Shown in pieces: positions 33,740-42,039 of a stretch of DNA of 64,000 nucleotides. Numbering within the stretch: the first letter of the stretch is position 1; each line of letters begins with the position of its first letter. This DNA is from Marinobacter gudaonensis (GTDB lineage: Bacteria > Pseudomonadota > Gammaproteobacteria > Pseudomonadales > Oleiphilaceae). Position numbers and translations under genes: made by a program. The DNA lies in the NCBI RefSeq assembly GCF_900115175.1, contig NZ_FOYV01000002.1, forward strand, positions 62,001 to 126,000, given 5' to 3'. The notes beneath the pieces are model-generated. The model saw nothing but the letters and a program-made list of their open reading frames with translations, had not been told where the DNA came from and did no database searches.

Positions 33740-33864
33740 TCTGGCGGAGGCATTGTGGGCGTCCTTCCAAAAATGTTGGAGGCCATGGATGGCCGGAAAC
33801 AAGCCACATGGACGTGCTCGGAGCGGTTTTTGGAAGGACGCCCACAATGTCTCCCCCCGCCAGA
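33740..33864 (+). repeat. Large hairpin element, copy A (53-nt conserved loop)
   Basis: Perfect 23-bp arms at 33751-33773 and 33827-33849 enclose a loop of exactly 53 nt. Weaker complementarity (TCTGGCGG against CCGCCAGA) extends outwards to 33740 and 33864. The loop carries GGCCATGGATGGCC and CACATGGACGTG, two small hairpins with GGA in their loops. Copies B and C at 47208-47316 and 63501-63613 share the loop sequence but not the stem sequence. Copy A sits between divergent genes, 110 nt before the YaiI start, so it is not a terminator there. Confidence 0.9.
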
Positions 33865-33958
33865 GCTGACTTCAACAATGAATACGCGGAACCAAACTAC
33901 CAGGCTCACCACAACAAACGGTAAACTCCTTCAAAGCAAACCAACTGAAGGGACCATC

Positions 33959-34411
33959 ATGCCAATCTGGGTCGACGCCGACGCCTGCCCCGTTCCCATT
34001 CGGGAGATCCTCTGCCGCGCCGCTACCCGCTGGCAAATCACCACCACCTTCATCGCCAACCACGCCATCAGCCTGCCGCCAAGCCCCTACATAAAGCGCC
34101 GCCAGGTGCCTCACGGTTTTGATGTTGCCGACAACGAAATCATGGACCAGATGCAACCCGGCGACCTGGTGATCACGCAGGACATACCGCTGGCCGCCGA
34201 AGCCATAGAAAAAGGTGCGGACGTCTTCAATCCCCGTGGCCAGGCCTTTACCAAAGAGAACATCCGCCAGCGCCTGGCCATGCGCAACTTCATGGAAGAA
34301 ATGCGTAACGCCGGCCAGGTTACCGGCGGCCCGGCACCGTTCAGCCAGACCGACCGGAAGGAATTCGCCGACAAGCTCGACCGCTGGTTGCAGCGAAACC
34401 ACCGGAGCTGA
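33959..34411 (+). CDS. YaiI/YqxD family protein (DUF188)
   Basis: A 150-residue protein with the full family signature: IWVDADACPVPIREILCRAA, FDVADNEIMDQMQPGDLVITQDIPLAAEAIEKGADVFNPRGQ, and FTKENIRQRLAMRNFMEEMR. The aspartates in VDADACP and ITQDIP suggest a PIN-like nuclease fold. Function is unproven. GAAGGG precedes the ATG at 33959; upstream in-frame ATGs lie inside the inverted repeat A. Its leader would contain repeat A if transcription begins upstream of it. Confidence 0.94.
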   Translation: MPIWVDADACPVPIREILCRAATRWQITTTFIANHAISLPPSPYIKRRQVPHGFDVADNEIMDQMQPGDLVITQDIPLAAEAIEKGADVFNPRGQAFTKENIRQRLAMRNFMEEMRNAGQVTGGPAPFSQTDRKEFADKLDRWLQRNHRS

Positions 34412-34485
34412 AACCCGCCTCTGGCATTCGCCGCCGCAGTGGTTCAGGGTAGGAACGTCAACCGAAGCCCAAACGGAGGATGACC

Positions 34486-35448
34486 ATGAGCCACTCGCAG
34501 GCAGACCTGGCCCGGCTTGAACGGTACGGGCCCGAAACCCGTGAATACACCCTTGCCATCATCACCGACGAAGACCACGCATCCCAGGTTGAGCTGGAGG
34601 ACGGGCAGATTGCCTGGCAGTCCACCCTGCGCTACGACCGCCTCTATCGGGAGCAGGACTCCACCACCGGCAAGATTCGCTATCGGATGGAGGAAATACC
34701 GCCCGAGGAAGGCGGCGAACATCAGCTGATCAGCCTGATTGCAGAGGGAGGCCGGGGCGCCGAGTTCTCGGAGCTTGTGCTCTTCGGGCAACGCCTGATC
34801 ACCTTCGATGACAGAACCGGACTGGTCTGTGAAATCCGGAACCAGAACCAGTTGGTTCCCAGGCATATCCTGATGACAGGCAGCGGCGATGAAGTCTTCA
34901 AGGGCTTCAAGAGTGAATGGGCGACCCTGAAGGGGGACGAAATGGTGGTGGGCAGCCACGGCAAGAATGCCAGGGAAGAGTGGATCAAGATTCTGGATCG
35001 CAACTACGGCCTGCGCAGCCGAAACTGGCACCGGAACTACCAGCGCATGCGGGAGGCACTGGGCATAGGGGAGCAAGGGTATGTGACCCACGAGGCCGCC
35101 GAATGGCACCCCTACCGCAACTGCTGGCTGTTCTTCCCCCGCAAGATATCCAGGACTCCGTTCGATGAAGCCGTGGACGAGCGCGAGCGAGGCGGCAACA
35201 CCCTGATCATGGCCAGCGCCGATTTCACCCAAATCAAAACCCTGGAGGTGGGCCCGATAACCCCGGAGCGCGGTGTGTCGTCCTTCAAACTCATCCCCGG
35301 ACGCCCAGACGAATGCATCGGGCTGAAAAGCGTTGAAATCGGTGACCACACCGAAACCTACCTGTTCTGTTTTGACCTTCAAGGCAATGTTTTGCAGGAG
35401 GATACATTAATAGGCCGGTACAAATGCGAAGGTGTGGAAATACTCTGA
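34486..35448 (+). CDS. CANT1-like calcium-activated nucleotidase (apyrase family)
   Basis: A 320-residue protein that resembles animal soluble calcium-activated nucleotidase 1 throughout: ELVLFGQRLITFDDRTGLVCEI, FKGFKSEWATLKGDEMVVGSHGKN, NWHRNYQRMREALGI, GYVTHEAAEWHPYRNCWLFFPRK, DERERGGNTLIMAS, GVSSFKLIPG and KCEGVEIL. The family (five-bladed propeller with central calcium) hydrolyses nucleoside di- and triphosphates, UDP and GDP preferentially in CANT1. Animal forms are secreted; this one has no signal peptide and would act in the cytoplasm. GGAGG precedes the ATG at 34486 by seven bases, better than the ATG at 34480. It is monocistronic. Confidence 0.85.
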   Translation: MSHSQADLARLERYGPETREYTLAIITDEDHASQVELEDGQIAWQSTLRYDRLYREQDSTTGKIRYRMEEIPPEEGGEHQLISLIAEGGRGAEFSELVLFGQRLITFDDRTGLVCEIRNQNQLVPRHILMTGSGDEVFKGFKSEWATLKGDEMVVGSHGKNAREEWIKILDRNYGLRSRNWHRNYQRMREALGIGEQGYVTHEAAEWHPYRNCWLFFPRKISRTPFDEAVDERERGGNTLIMASADFTQIKTLEVGPITPERGVSSFKLIPGRPDECIGLKSVEIGDHTETYLFCFDLQGNVLQEDTLIGRYKCEGVEIL

Positions 35449-35654
35449 ACATGCCGGCATGGGCGGCCCGCCCACGCATCCTCGCGTCGCCGGCGCCCTT
35501 TCCACGCCATTAAGAAACATTCAGAATCCTTTGTTTTCGTGAACCTGACAGCAATTGAAATGACTGAGGCGGTGAATACGGCGCAAAAAGCGATTGGCCG
35601 TATTCGGACATTTCGAGATCCAAGTCTAAGAAAAGACACAAAGGAGATCTAAGT

Positions 35655-36320
35655 ATGAAACGTTCACTGCTTTCACTTTCGATTGCCTCAACCCTGATCG
35701 CAACTCCGGTGGCTGCCCTGGCGGCCGACAAAGGCGCGGAGAACGAGAGCCCCTACCTTGCGGCGGATGGCTCCTGGATCACATTAAGCGGCAAAGTGAC
35801 CAGCACCACCGCCGACACCTTCATGCTGGACTATGGCAGAGGCCTGGTTACGGTCGAGATGGACGATTGGGACTGGTTCGAAGAGAACGGCGAAGTCCTT
35901 CCAGGCGATAACGTCACTGTCTATGGCGAAGTCGACGACGACACCTTCGAGGGTGCAAAAGTCGAGGCCAGCAGTGTGTACGTGGAGAGCCTGGGAACCT
36001 ACTTCTACGCCAACGCCGCTGACGAGGAATCGTTCAACGATCTGGACGTGGCACCCACCATCGATATTGGCCAGATGATCGTGACCGGAACGATAACCAG
36101 TGTCTCGGGCTCCGAGTTCACCATTGACTCGGGCGTTCAGGAAATGACCGTCGACACCGCTCTGATGCCTTATGATCCCATGGATGATGAGGGCTTCCAG
36201 CAGCTCGAAGTCGGCGACCTGGTGTCCGTAACCGGCGATATTGAGGACGACACCTTCGAGGAATCCGAACTCCTCGCAGACACGGTCGTCACTCTGGAAG
36301 ACGATAGCGTCGATTCCTGA
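35655..36320 (+). CDS. Acidic periplasmic protein with two tandem OB-like repeats
   Basis: A 221-residue secreted protein. The signal peptide ends PVAALAADK. Two copies of a roughly 70-residue unit follow: the first from WITLSGKVTSTTADTFML to DDDTFEGAKVEASSV, the second from MIVTGTITSVSGSEFTID to EDDTFEESELLADTV. The repeat pattern of VxGxV, GD-V-V-G, DDDTFE resembles DUF5666/BOF-type OB folds. The protein is strongly acidic, which suits a periplasmic metal- or cation-binding role, but no function is established. AAAGGAGA precedes the ATG, and a strong terminator follows. Confidence 0.82.
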   Translation: MKRSLLSLSIASTLIATPVAALAADKGAENESPYLAADGSWITLSGKVTSTTADTFMLDYGRGLVTVEMDDWDWFEENGEVLPGDNVTVYGEVDDDTFEGAKVEASSVYVESLGTYFYANAADEESFNDLDVAPTIDIGQMIVTGTITSVSGSEFTIDSGVQEMTVDTALMPYDPMDDEGFQQLEVGDLVSVTGDIEDDTFEESELLADTVVTLEDDSVDS

Positions 36321-36335
36321 TAACCACAGAGGTCG

Positions 36336-36364
36336 AAGCCCCGCACACCGCGGGGCTTTTTTTT
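36336..36364 (+). terminator. Intrinsic terminator after the tandem-repeat protein gene
   Basis: AGCCCCG and CGGGGCT pair with a short ACAC-containing loop, followed by eight T residues. It closes the upstream gene, and its T-tract abuts a Fur-box-like site for the next gene. Confidence 0.93.
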
Positions 36365-36383
36365 GATAATGATTCTCTTTTAA
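36365..36383 (+). promoter_or_regulatory. Fur box upstream of the ABC exporter
   Basis: GATAATGATTCTCTTTTAA matches the 19-bp Fur consensus at about 13 positions, with a perfect left half (GATAATGAT). It lies about 62 bp before the start at 36445, so iron repression of the exporter is expected. Confidence 0.75.
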
Positions 36384-36444
36384 TTGATACCCCAAGCGGG
36401 TACGCTTTGCGCTTTTCCAGCCACAATTCCGGAACGAGCGCTCC

Positions 36445-38247
36445 ATGTCCACGTCCCACACCAAAGCAACCAGCAGTTTCGCCGCCCTGGCCCGCCTGCT
36501 TCGATATGCCCGGGGCTACCGCCGGCAGATCATTGCGGCCACCACCTGTTCCATCATCAACAAACTGTTTGATATTGCACCGGAAATTCTCATCGGTGTG
36601 GCCATTGATGTGGTGGTCAACCAGGAAGAGAGTTTCGTGGCCGGTCTTGGCTTTGAAACCGCCCAGGAACAAATCACCATACTGGCGGTGCTTACCTTCT
36701 TTATCTGGGCTGGCGAATCGCTGTTCGAGTACCTGTTTCAGATCCTGTGGCGCAACCTGGCCCAGCGCCTGCAATCCGATCTGCGCCAGGACGCCTACGA
36801 GCATGCCCAACGACTGGATATGAGCTTCTTCGAGGCGCGCAGCTCCGGCCAGCTGGTGGCGACCATGAACGACGACGTTAACCAGCTGGAGCGCTTCCTG
36901 GATGGCGGTGCCAACGCCATGATCCAGGTGCTGGTTACCGTGATTGCCGTGGGTGCGGTGTTCTTCGTACTGTCGCCCCTGATTGCCCTGCTGGCATTCA
37001 CCCCCATTCCGCTCATCATCTGGGGCGCGTTCTACTTCCAGCGCAAGGCCGGGCCGCTGTACGCCGATGTACGGGAGAAGGTCGGCGACCTGTCCAGCCG
37101 GCTGGCCAACAACCTGGGCGGCATTGCCACCATCAAGAGTTTTACCGCCGAGCAGAGAGAAGCCGCGCGACTCAAGCAAAGCAGCGAAGCGTACGTAGAG
37201 GCTAACCGCAAGGCCATCCGCATCAGCTCCGCGTTCATTCCGGTGATCCGGATGGCCATCCTGGCCGGCTTTCTGGCCACCTTTACCGTGGGCGGCATGA
37301 TGGCCCTGGAGGGTAGCCTGAATGTGGGCGCCTACGGGGTTCTGGTGTTCCTCACCCAGCGCTTGTTGTGGCCCCTGACCGGCCTTGCTGAGGTGATCGA
37401 CCTGTTCGAACGCGCCATGGCCAGCACCCGCCGGATTCTGGACCTGCTGGCCGAGCCGGTGCATGTGCGGGATGAGGGTGGCAAGCCGCTGCAAACGCCG
37501 GTGAAAGGCGACGTGACCTTCGACAACGTGAGCTTTCACTATCCCGCCAGCGGCGCTGGCATCCGGGACATCAGCCTCAAGGTACCGGCGGGCAACACCC
37601 TCGCTCTGGTGGGCGCCACGGGTTCCGGCAAATCCACGCTGGTCAAGCTGCTTCTGCGATTCTACGACCCCAGCAACGGCGAGATACGCATCGACGGCCA
37701 GCCCGTGCGCGAGCTCAGCCTGAACTCGCTGCGCGGGGCCATAGGGCTGGTCAGCCAGGACGTGTACCTGTTTGAAGGCAGCATTCGCGAGAACCTGGCC
37801 TACGGCAACCACCAGGCTACCGAGGCCGAGATCATCGAAGCAGCGCGAACCGCCGAGGCCTGGTCGTTCATCGAGTCCCTGCCCGAGGGGCTCGACACTC
37901 CGGTCGGGGAACGGGGTGTGCGCCTCTCCGGCGGCCAGCGCCAGCGGCTTTCCCTGGCCCGTGCGCTTCTGAAAGATCCACCCATTCTGGTGCTTGACGA
38001 GGCCACCAGCGCAGTCGATAACGAAACCGAGGCGGCCATCCAGCGCTCACTCAAGCGCATCGGCCACAACCGTACGGTGATCATGATTGCCCATCGCCTG
38101 TCCACAATTGTGGAGGCCGACGCCATCGCTGTCATTGAAGGCGGTAAGGTCCTGGAATTGGGTACTCATAGAGAGTTGCTGGAGAAAGACGGCGCCTACG
38201 CCAGACAGTGGCAGGTACAGACCGGGCAGCTTCAGGCACTGGCCTAA
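36445..38247 (+). CDS. Fused ABC exporter (permease-ATPase)
   Basis: A 600-residue half-transporter of the exporter type. Residues about 20-320 hold six transmembrane helices with coupling-helix features (DMSFFEARSSGQLVATMNDDVNQLERFLD). The ATPase domain (about 355-590) shows Walker A GATGSGKSTLVKLL, Q-loop LVSQDVYLFEGSIRENLAYG, signature LSGGQRQRLSLARALL and Walker B ILVLDEATSA. It would work as a homodimer. With a Fur-box-like site upstream and siderophore uptake genes downstream, export of a siderophore or its precursor is a fair inference. No biosynthetic genes are in the window. Confidence 0.93.
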   Translation: MSTSHTKATSSFAALARLLRYARGYRRQIIAATTCSIINKLFDIAPEILIGVAIDVVVNQEESFVAGLGFETAQEQITILAVLTFFIWAGESLFEYLFQILWRNLAQRLQSDLRQDAYEHAQRLDMSFFEARSSGQLVATMNDDVNQLERFLDGGANAMIQVLVTVIAVGAVFFVLSPLIALLAFTPIPLIIWGAFYFQRKAGPLYADVREKVGDLSSRLANNLGGIATIKSFTAEQREAARLKQSSEAYVEANRKAIRISSAFIPVIRMAILAGFLATFTVGGMMALEGSLNVGAYGVLVFLTQRLLWPLTGLAEVIDLFERAMASTRRILDLLAEPVHVRDEGGKPLQTPVKGDVTFDNVSFHYPASGAGIRDISLKVPAGNTLALVGATGSGKSTLVKLLLRFYDPSNGEIRIDGQPVRELSLNSLRGAIGLVSQDVYLFEGSIRENLAYGNHQATEAEIIEAARTAEAWSFIESLPEGLDTPVGERGVRLSGGQRQRLSLARALLKDPPILVLDEATSAVDNETEAAIQRSLKRIGHNRTVIMIAHRLSTIVEADAIAVIEGGKVLELGTHRELLEKDGAYARQWQVQTGQLQALA

Positions 38248-38261
38248 ACACTATAAATATT

Positions 38262-38280
38262 GATAGTGATTCGCATTTAA
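38262..38280 (+). promoter_or_regulatory. Fur box upstream of the importer operon
   Basis: GATAGTGATTCGCATTTAA matches the Fur consensus at about 12 of 19 positions. It lies 40 bp before the ATPase gene start at 38321 and would control the four-gene importer-fhuF operon. Confidence 0.75.
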
Positions 38281-38320
38281 ACTATCCTGCAGGCCCTCTG
38301 TCGTACTTTCGGGAGCCTGC

Positions 38321-39094
38321 ATGTCTGTCTTTCTCGACGTTTCCAACCTTGATGTCCACATTGGCGGCACGGCCATTCTGCGCCAACTCAGCCTGGGCTT
38401 TCTGGAGGGCGAGGTAACGGCGCTGCTGGGCCACAACGGTTCGGGCAAATCCACGTTGCTGAAAGTGCTGGCGCGCCAGCTCTCACCCAGTGCCGGCACC
38501 GTACAGTTGCTGGGCCGCCCCTATACCGACACCGGTGCCCGGGAGTTCGCCCGCCATATGGGTTACCTGCCCCAGCATCCGCCCGCCACCGATGGACTGA
38601 CGGTTCGCGAACTGGTGGCCCTTGGGCGCTACCCCTGGCGCGGCCCCCTTGGGCGCTACACCGATGAAGATCATGGGCTGATTGATCAGGCCATCGACGA
38701 CACCGGCCTGCGAGCATTCCGGCATCGTTCCGTGGATACCCTTTCCGGCGGCGAACGCCAGCGCGCGTGGATTGCCATGCTGCTGGCGCAGCAAACCAGA
38801 TGCCTGCTGCTGGACGAACCCATCTCCGCGCTGGATGTAAAACATCAGGTGGAAACCCTCCGCCTGGTGCATCGGCTTGCCGAAGACCGGGAGTTGACGG
38901 TGATTGTGGTACTCCACGACGTGGACCTGGCAGCACGGTTCTGCGACCGCCTGGTGGCCCTGAGATCCGGCCAGCTGGTGGCCGACGGCACCCCAAGTGA
39001 GATCATGGATTCGGGCGTGCTCGAATCCATCTACGGCGTGCCCATGGGGGTCATGGAGCGTGCTCCCGGGCAGTGGGTATCCTATGTGCACTAG
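38321..39094 (+). CDS. Iron-siderophore ABC importer ATPase (FhuC/FecE type)
   Basis: A 257-residue ATPase with Walker A GHNGSGKSTLLKVL, Q-loop YLPQHPPATDGLTVRELVALGRYPW, signature DTLSGGERQRAWIAMLLAQ and Walker B CLLLDEPISALDVKHQ. The LALGRYPW-type segment is typical of FhuC-like siderophore and cobalamin importers. It powers the FhuB-like permease. Its 3' end overlaps the binding-protein gene by 11 nt. Confidence 0.95.
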   Translation: MSVFLDVSNLDVHIGGTAILRQLSLGFLEGEVTALLGHNGSGKSTLLKVLARQLSPSAGTVQLLGRPYTDTGAREFARHMGYLPQHPPATDGLTVRELVALGRYPWRGPLGRYTDEDHGLIDQAIDDTGLRAFRHRSVDTLSGGERQRAWIAMLLAQQTRCLLLDEPISALDVKHQVETLRLVHRLAEDRELTVIVVLHDVDLAARFCDRLVALRSGQLVADGTPSEIMDSGVLESIYGVPMGVMERAPGQWVSYVH

Positions 39095-40019
39095 GCATGA
39101 ACGGCTTCTACAGCTCTGGATCGCTCTGCTGCTCAGCGCTTTACCCTTGGCGGCAGGTGCGGCCACCTGGCAACACGAACAGGGCAGCCTCACCCTGGAG
39201 GAGCCCCCCAAGCGGATTGTTGCCCTCAACTGGGCTGCCACCGAGGCCCTGTTACTGCTTGGCGTAACGCCGGTAGGGGTCGCCGACCGAGATGGCTACA
39301 AGGTATGGGTGGGCAAACCGGAACTGCCGGACGGGGTGGCCAACGTGGGTACCCGTGTGGCACCAAGCCTGGAGGCCATTGCCCAACTTGAACCGGACCT
39401 GATCGTGACCAGCTCGGAAATGGCGCCGGCCGCCAACCTGCTGGAGCGGATTGCCCCGACCTACGTGGTGAGCGTTTACAAACCCGGCTCCCGCCCGTTC
39501 GCCAAGGCCCGGGACATGCTGACAACGCTCGCCGACATGCTGGACCGGGAAGACCGGGCCCGGGCGGTACTGGCAGATATCGAACAGACCCTGGCTACCC
39601 AGCGCGCCCGGCTGGAACAAGCCGGCCTGACCGAGCGGCCCGTGGCACTGGTGAATTTCCTGGATGCCCGGCACGTTCGGATCTACACGTCCAACGGACT
39701 GTACCAGAGCACGCTGAACGCCCTGGGCCTGGAAAATGCCTGGCCGAACGAAGGCAACTACTGGGGCTTTTCAGTGATTGGTCTGGAGGCACTCGCGCCC
39801 TATGAGCAAAGCCGAATCGTCGCCATTTCCCCCACCCCGCCAGGCCTGTCGGCTACGTTGGCCGGAAGCCCGTTCTGGACTTACCTGCCGGCGGTGGAGC
39901 GCGAACAGGTCTATCAGCTTGATGCAGTGTGGCCCTTTGGTGGCGTGTATCCGGTAAAACGACTGGCAGTCATGCTCGCCGACAGCCTGCTGAAGGGAGG
40001 TTCTGGCAATGTACGCTGA
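39084..40019 (+). CDS. Periplasmic iron-siderophore-binding protein (FhuD/FecB type)
   Basis: About 311 residues from MCTRHERLLQLW, with a signal peptide (LWIALLLSALPLAAGAA). The TroA-like clamshell fold is evident: PKRIVALNWAATEALLLLGVTPVGVADRDGY, LEAIAQLEPDLIVTSS and WPFGGVYPVKRLAVMLADSL. The Arg and Trp residues used by FhuD for hydroxamate siderophores are consistent with it. No lipobox cysteine follows the signal, so it is probably soluble. It is translationally coupled to the neighbours on both sides, each overlap being 11 nt. Confidence 0.93.
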   Translation: MCTRHERLLQLWIALLLSALPLAAGAATWQHEQGSLTLEEPPKRIVALNWAATEALLLLGVTPVGVADRDGYKVWVGKPELPDGVANVGTRVAPSLEAIAQLEPDLIVTSSEMAPAANLLERIAPTYVVSVYKPGSRPFAKARDMLTTLADMLDREDRARAVLADIEQTLATQRARLEQAGLTERPVALVNFLDARHVRIYTSNGLYQSTLNALGLENAWPNEGNYWGFSVIGLEALAPYEQSRIVAISPTPPGLSATLAGSPFWTYLPAVEREQVYQLDAVWPFGGVYPVKRLAVMLADSLLKGGSGNVR

Positions 40020-42039
40020 CTGCACGGCAACCCCGGCCCACGCTCCGGCACTGCCTGCGAGATTGCCGGTCGCCGCCGCCCTGATCTGGCTCTGCGCCCT
40101 CCTGGCGAGCGCTGCCCCCTGGTTCGGGGATCTGGACCCGGCCGCCCTTGTGGCTGCTTTCTGGACCTTCGACGTTGATTACTACCCCTCGGTACTGGCT
40201 CATTACAGCTGGGCCCCGCGAGTGGCTATTTCCATTCTGATCGGCTTGGGCCTGGGGCTGGCCGGCGCAGTAACGCAGCAGATTCTTGGCAATCCCCTGG
40301 CCTCGCCCACAACACTGGGGGTAGAAGCGGGCGGCCAGTTCGGGGTTACGGTGGCCACCCTGTTCTTTCCCGGGCTGCTTGCCTTCAGTCCAGACCTTGT
40401 AGCGGTGGCTGGCGGACTCCTGGCCATCGGTCTGGTGATCGCCCTCACCTGGCGGCTTGGATTCTCGCCGGTGTCAGTGATTCTCGCGGGGCTGGTCATC
40501 ACGTTTTTCCTGGGCGCCGTGAACATGGCGTTCCTGCTGCTCAAGGGCGAATGGCTGGGCAACCTGTTCATCTGGGGTGCCGGTTCCCTGGTACAGAACA
40601 ACTGGCAACCGTTCATGGACCTCTGGCCCAGGGTGCTGGTATTGGGGGCCCTGATGATCGCCCTGATGCGCCCGCTCCAGATCCTGCAGCTGGGCCAGAG
40701 CTCCGCGAGTTCGCTGGGCGCCCGGGTTGGCATGATCCGTTTGCTGGCCCTGTTGCTGGTGGTGCTGATGAGTGCCACCGTAGTCAGCCGGGTCGGCGTT
40801 GTGGCGTTCGTGGGCCTGGCAGCGCCGGTTCTGGCCAGACTGCTGGGCGCCCGTACACTGACGGCCCGACTGGCCTGGAGTAGCGTCCTGGGCGCGGGCC
40901 TGCTGTTACTCGCCGACACCCTGGCGCACTGGGCCTCCACCTGGGGCAATGGCTCGCTCGTGCCCACTGGCACCGCCACCGCTCTTATTGGCGGCCCGAT
41001 CATTCTTCTGGCCCTGCAGAATTTCAAGAACACCCACCACATGCCCGGGCAGGCAGACGGACCCGCTGGCTTTCTGCCCGCCCGCCGTTCGACCCTGGTA
41101 GTCGGCGGGCTGCTTGCCTCGTTTCTGCTGCTGACCATGGCCATTTCCATGGCCTGGTCGCCGGGCCTGGAAGGCTGGAACTGGACCACCCCGGCACAAT
41201 GGGGAGAGGCCTGGGTCTGGCGGGGTCCGCGCCTGCTGGCCGCGGTACTGGCCGGTGTCGCCCTGGGCCTGGCCGGCACCCTGATCCAGCGCATGACCGG
41301 CAATCCCATGGCGAGCCCGGAAATGCTCGGCATCAGCGGCGGGGCCGCCGTGGTGATGGTGATTACGGTGCTTATCGGGGCCGATATTGGCCGCGCCGGC
41401 CAGATTGGTGCAGCGACCGCTGGCGCCGCCGGTGCTCTGGCACTGCTGTTGCTGCTCGCCCGCAAGCACCGGTTTGCCGGCAACCAGCTGTTGCTGGGGG
41501 GGCTGGCACTGTACGTGTTCATGGATGCCGGTCTGCGCCTGGTCATGGCGTCCGGCGGCACAGTGGCCTCCCGGCTGCTGAACTGGATGTACGGTTCCAC
41601 CTGGCTGATCTCGGAATCCGAGGCCCTGGGCCTAATGGTACTGATCCTTCTGATCGCCGCCCTGCTCCTGCTGATCATCCGGCCACTGACGTTGCTACCC
41701 CTGGGAGAGACATCTGCTTCCTCACTCGGGCTGCCGGTTCCCAGGGCGCGCCTTGCGCTGTTGCTGCTGGCCGCGCTGCTGACTGGCGCGGCCACCGTGG
41801 TGATCGGTCCACTTAGCTTTGTGGGACTGATCGCGCCCCACCTGGCCCGGGTTCTGGGCCAGCAGACCGTAGGTCGGCAGCTGATTGTCGCGGCGCTGGC
41901 CGGAGGGTTGCTTCTTGGTGTCGCCGACTACCTGGCCCGAACCGTCATCTACCCGAACCAGTTGCCGGCGGGCCTGCTGGCGGCTCTGGTCGGCGGGCTC
42001 TATTTCCTGTGGGGGCTGAGCCGTCATGGCCGTGCCTGA
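40009..42039 (+). CDS. fhuB: Fused FecCD-type permease for iron-siderophore (FhuB-like)
   Basis: A 676-residue permease formed of two FecCD units in tandem, each about ten helices, as in FhuB. Both halves show the family motif: LGLAGAVTQQILGNPLASPTTLGVEAG (first) and LGLAGTLIQRMTGNPMASPEMLGISGG (second). The halves end in GVVAFVGLAAPVLARLLGA and GPLSFVGLIAPHLARVLGQQ, the EAA-like loops contacting the ATPase. FhuB imports ferric hydroxamates across the inner membrane. It overlaps the preceding and following genes by 11 and 14 nt. Confidence 0.95.
   Translation: MYADCTATPAHAPALPARLPVAAALIWLCALLASAAPWFGDLDPAALVAAFWTFDVDYYPSVLAHYSWAPRVAISILIGLGLGLAGAVTQQILGNPLASPTTLGVEAGGQFGVTVATLFFPGLLAFSPDLVAVAGGLLAIGLVIALTWRLGFSPVSVILAGLVITFFLGAVNMAFLLLKGEWLGNLFIWGAGSLVQNNWQPFMDLWPRVLVLGALMIALMRPLQILQLGQSSASSLGARVGMIRLLALLLVVLMSATVVSRVGVVAFVGLAAPVLARLLGARTLTARLAWSSVLGAGLLLLADTLAHWASTWGNGSLVPTGTATALIGGPIILLALQNFKNTHHMPGQADGPAGFLPARRSTLVVGGLLASFLLLTMAISMAWSPGLEGWNWTTPAQWGEAWVWRGPRLLAAVLAGVALGLAGTLIQRMTGNPMASPEMLGISGGAAVVMVITVLIGADIGRAGQIGAATAGAAGALALLLLLARKHRFAGNQLLLGGLALYVFMDAGLRLVMASGGTVASRLLNWMYGSTWLISESEALGLMVLILLIAALLLLIIRPLTLLPLGETSASSLGLPVPRARLALLLLAALLTGAATVVIGPLSFVGLIAPHLARVLGQQTVGRQLIVAALAGGLLLGVADYLARTVIYPNQLPAGLLAALVGGLYFLWGLSRHGRA

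Noticed and set aside
33682-33912. N-terminal extension of the periplasmic histidine phosphatase
   Set aside because: It would translate through hairpin repeat A and hide the signal peptide.
36289-37812. 507-codon minus-strand frame opposite the ABC exporter
   Set aside because: Antisense shadow of the exporter, with no recognisable motif.
40203-41795. 530-codon minus-strand frame opposite the FhuB-like permease
   Set aside because: Low-complexity Ser/Thr/Arg translation; the plus-strand permease is unambiguous.
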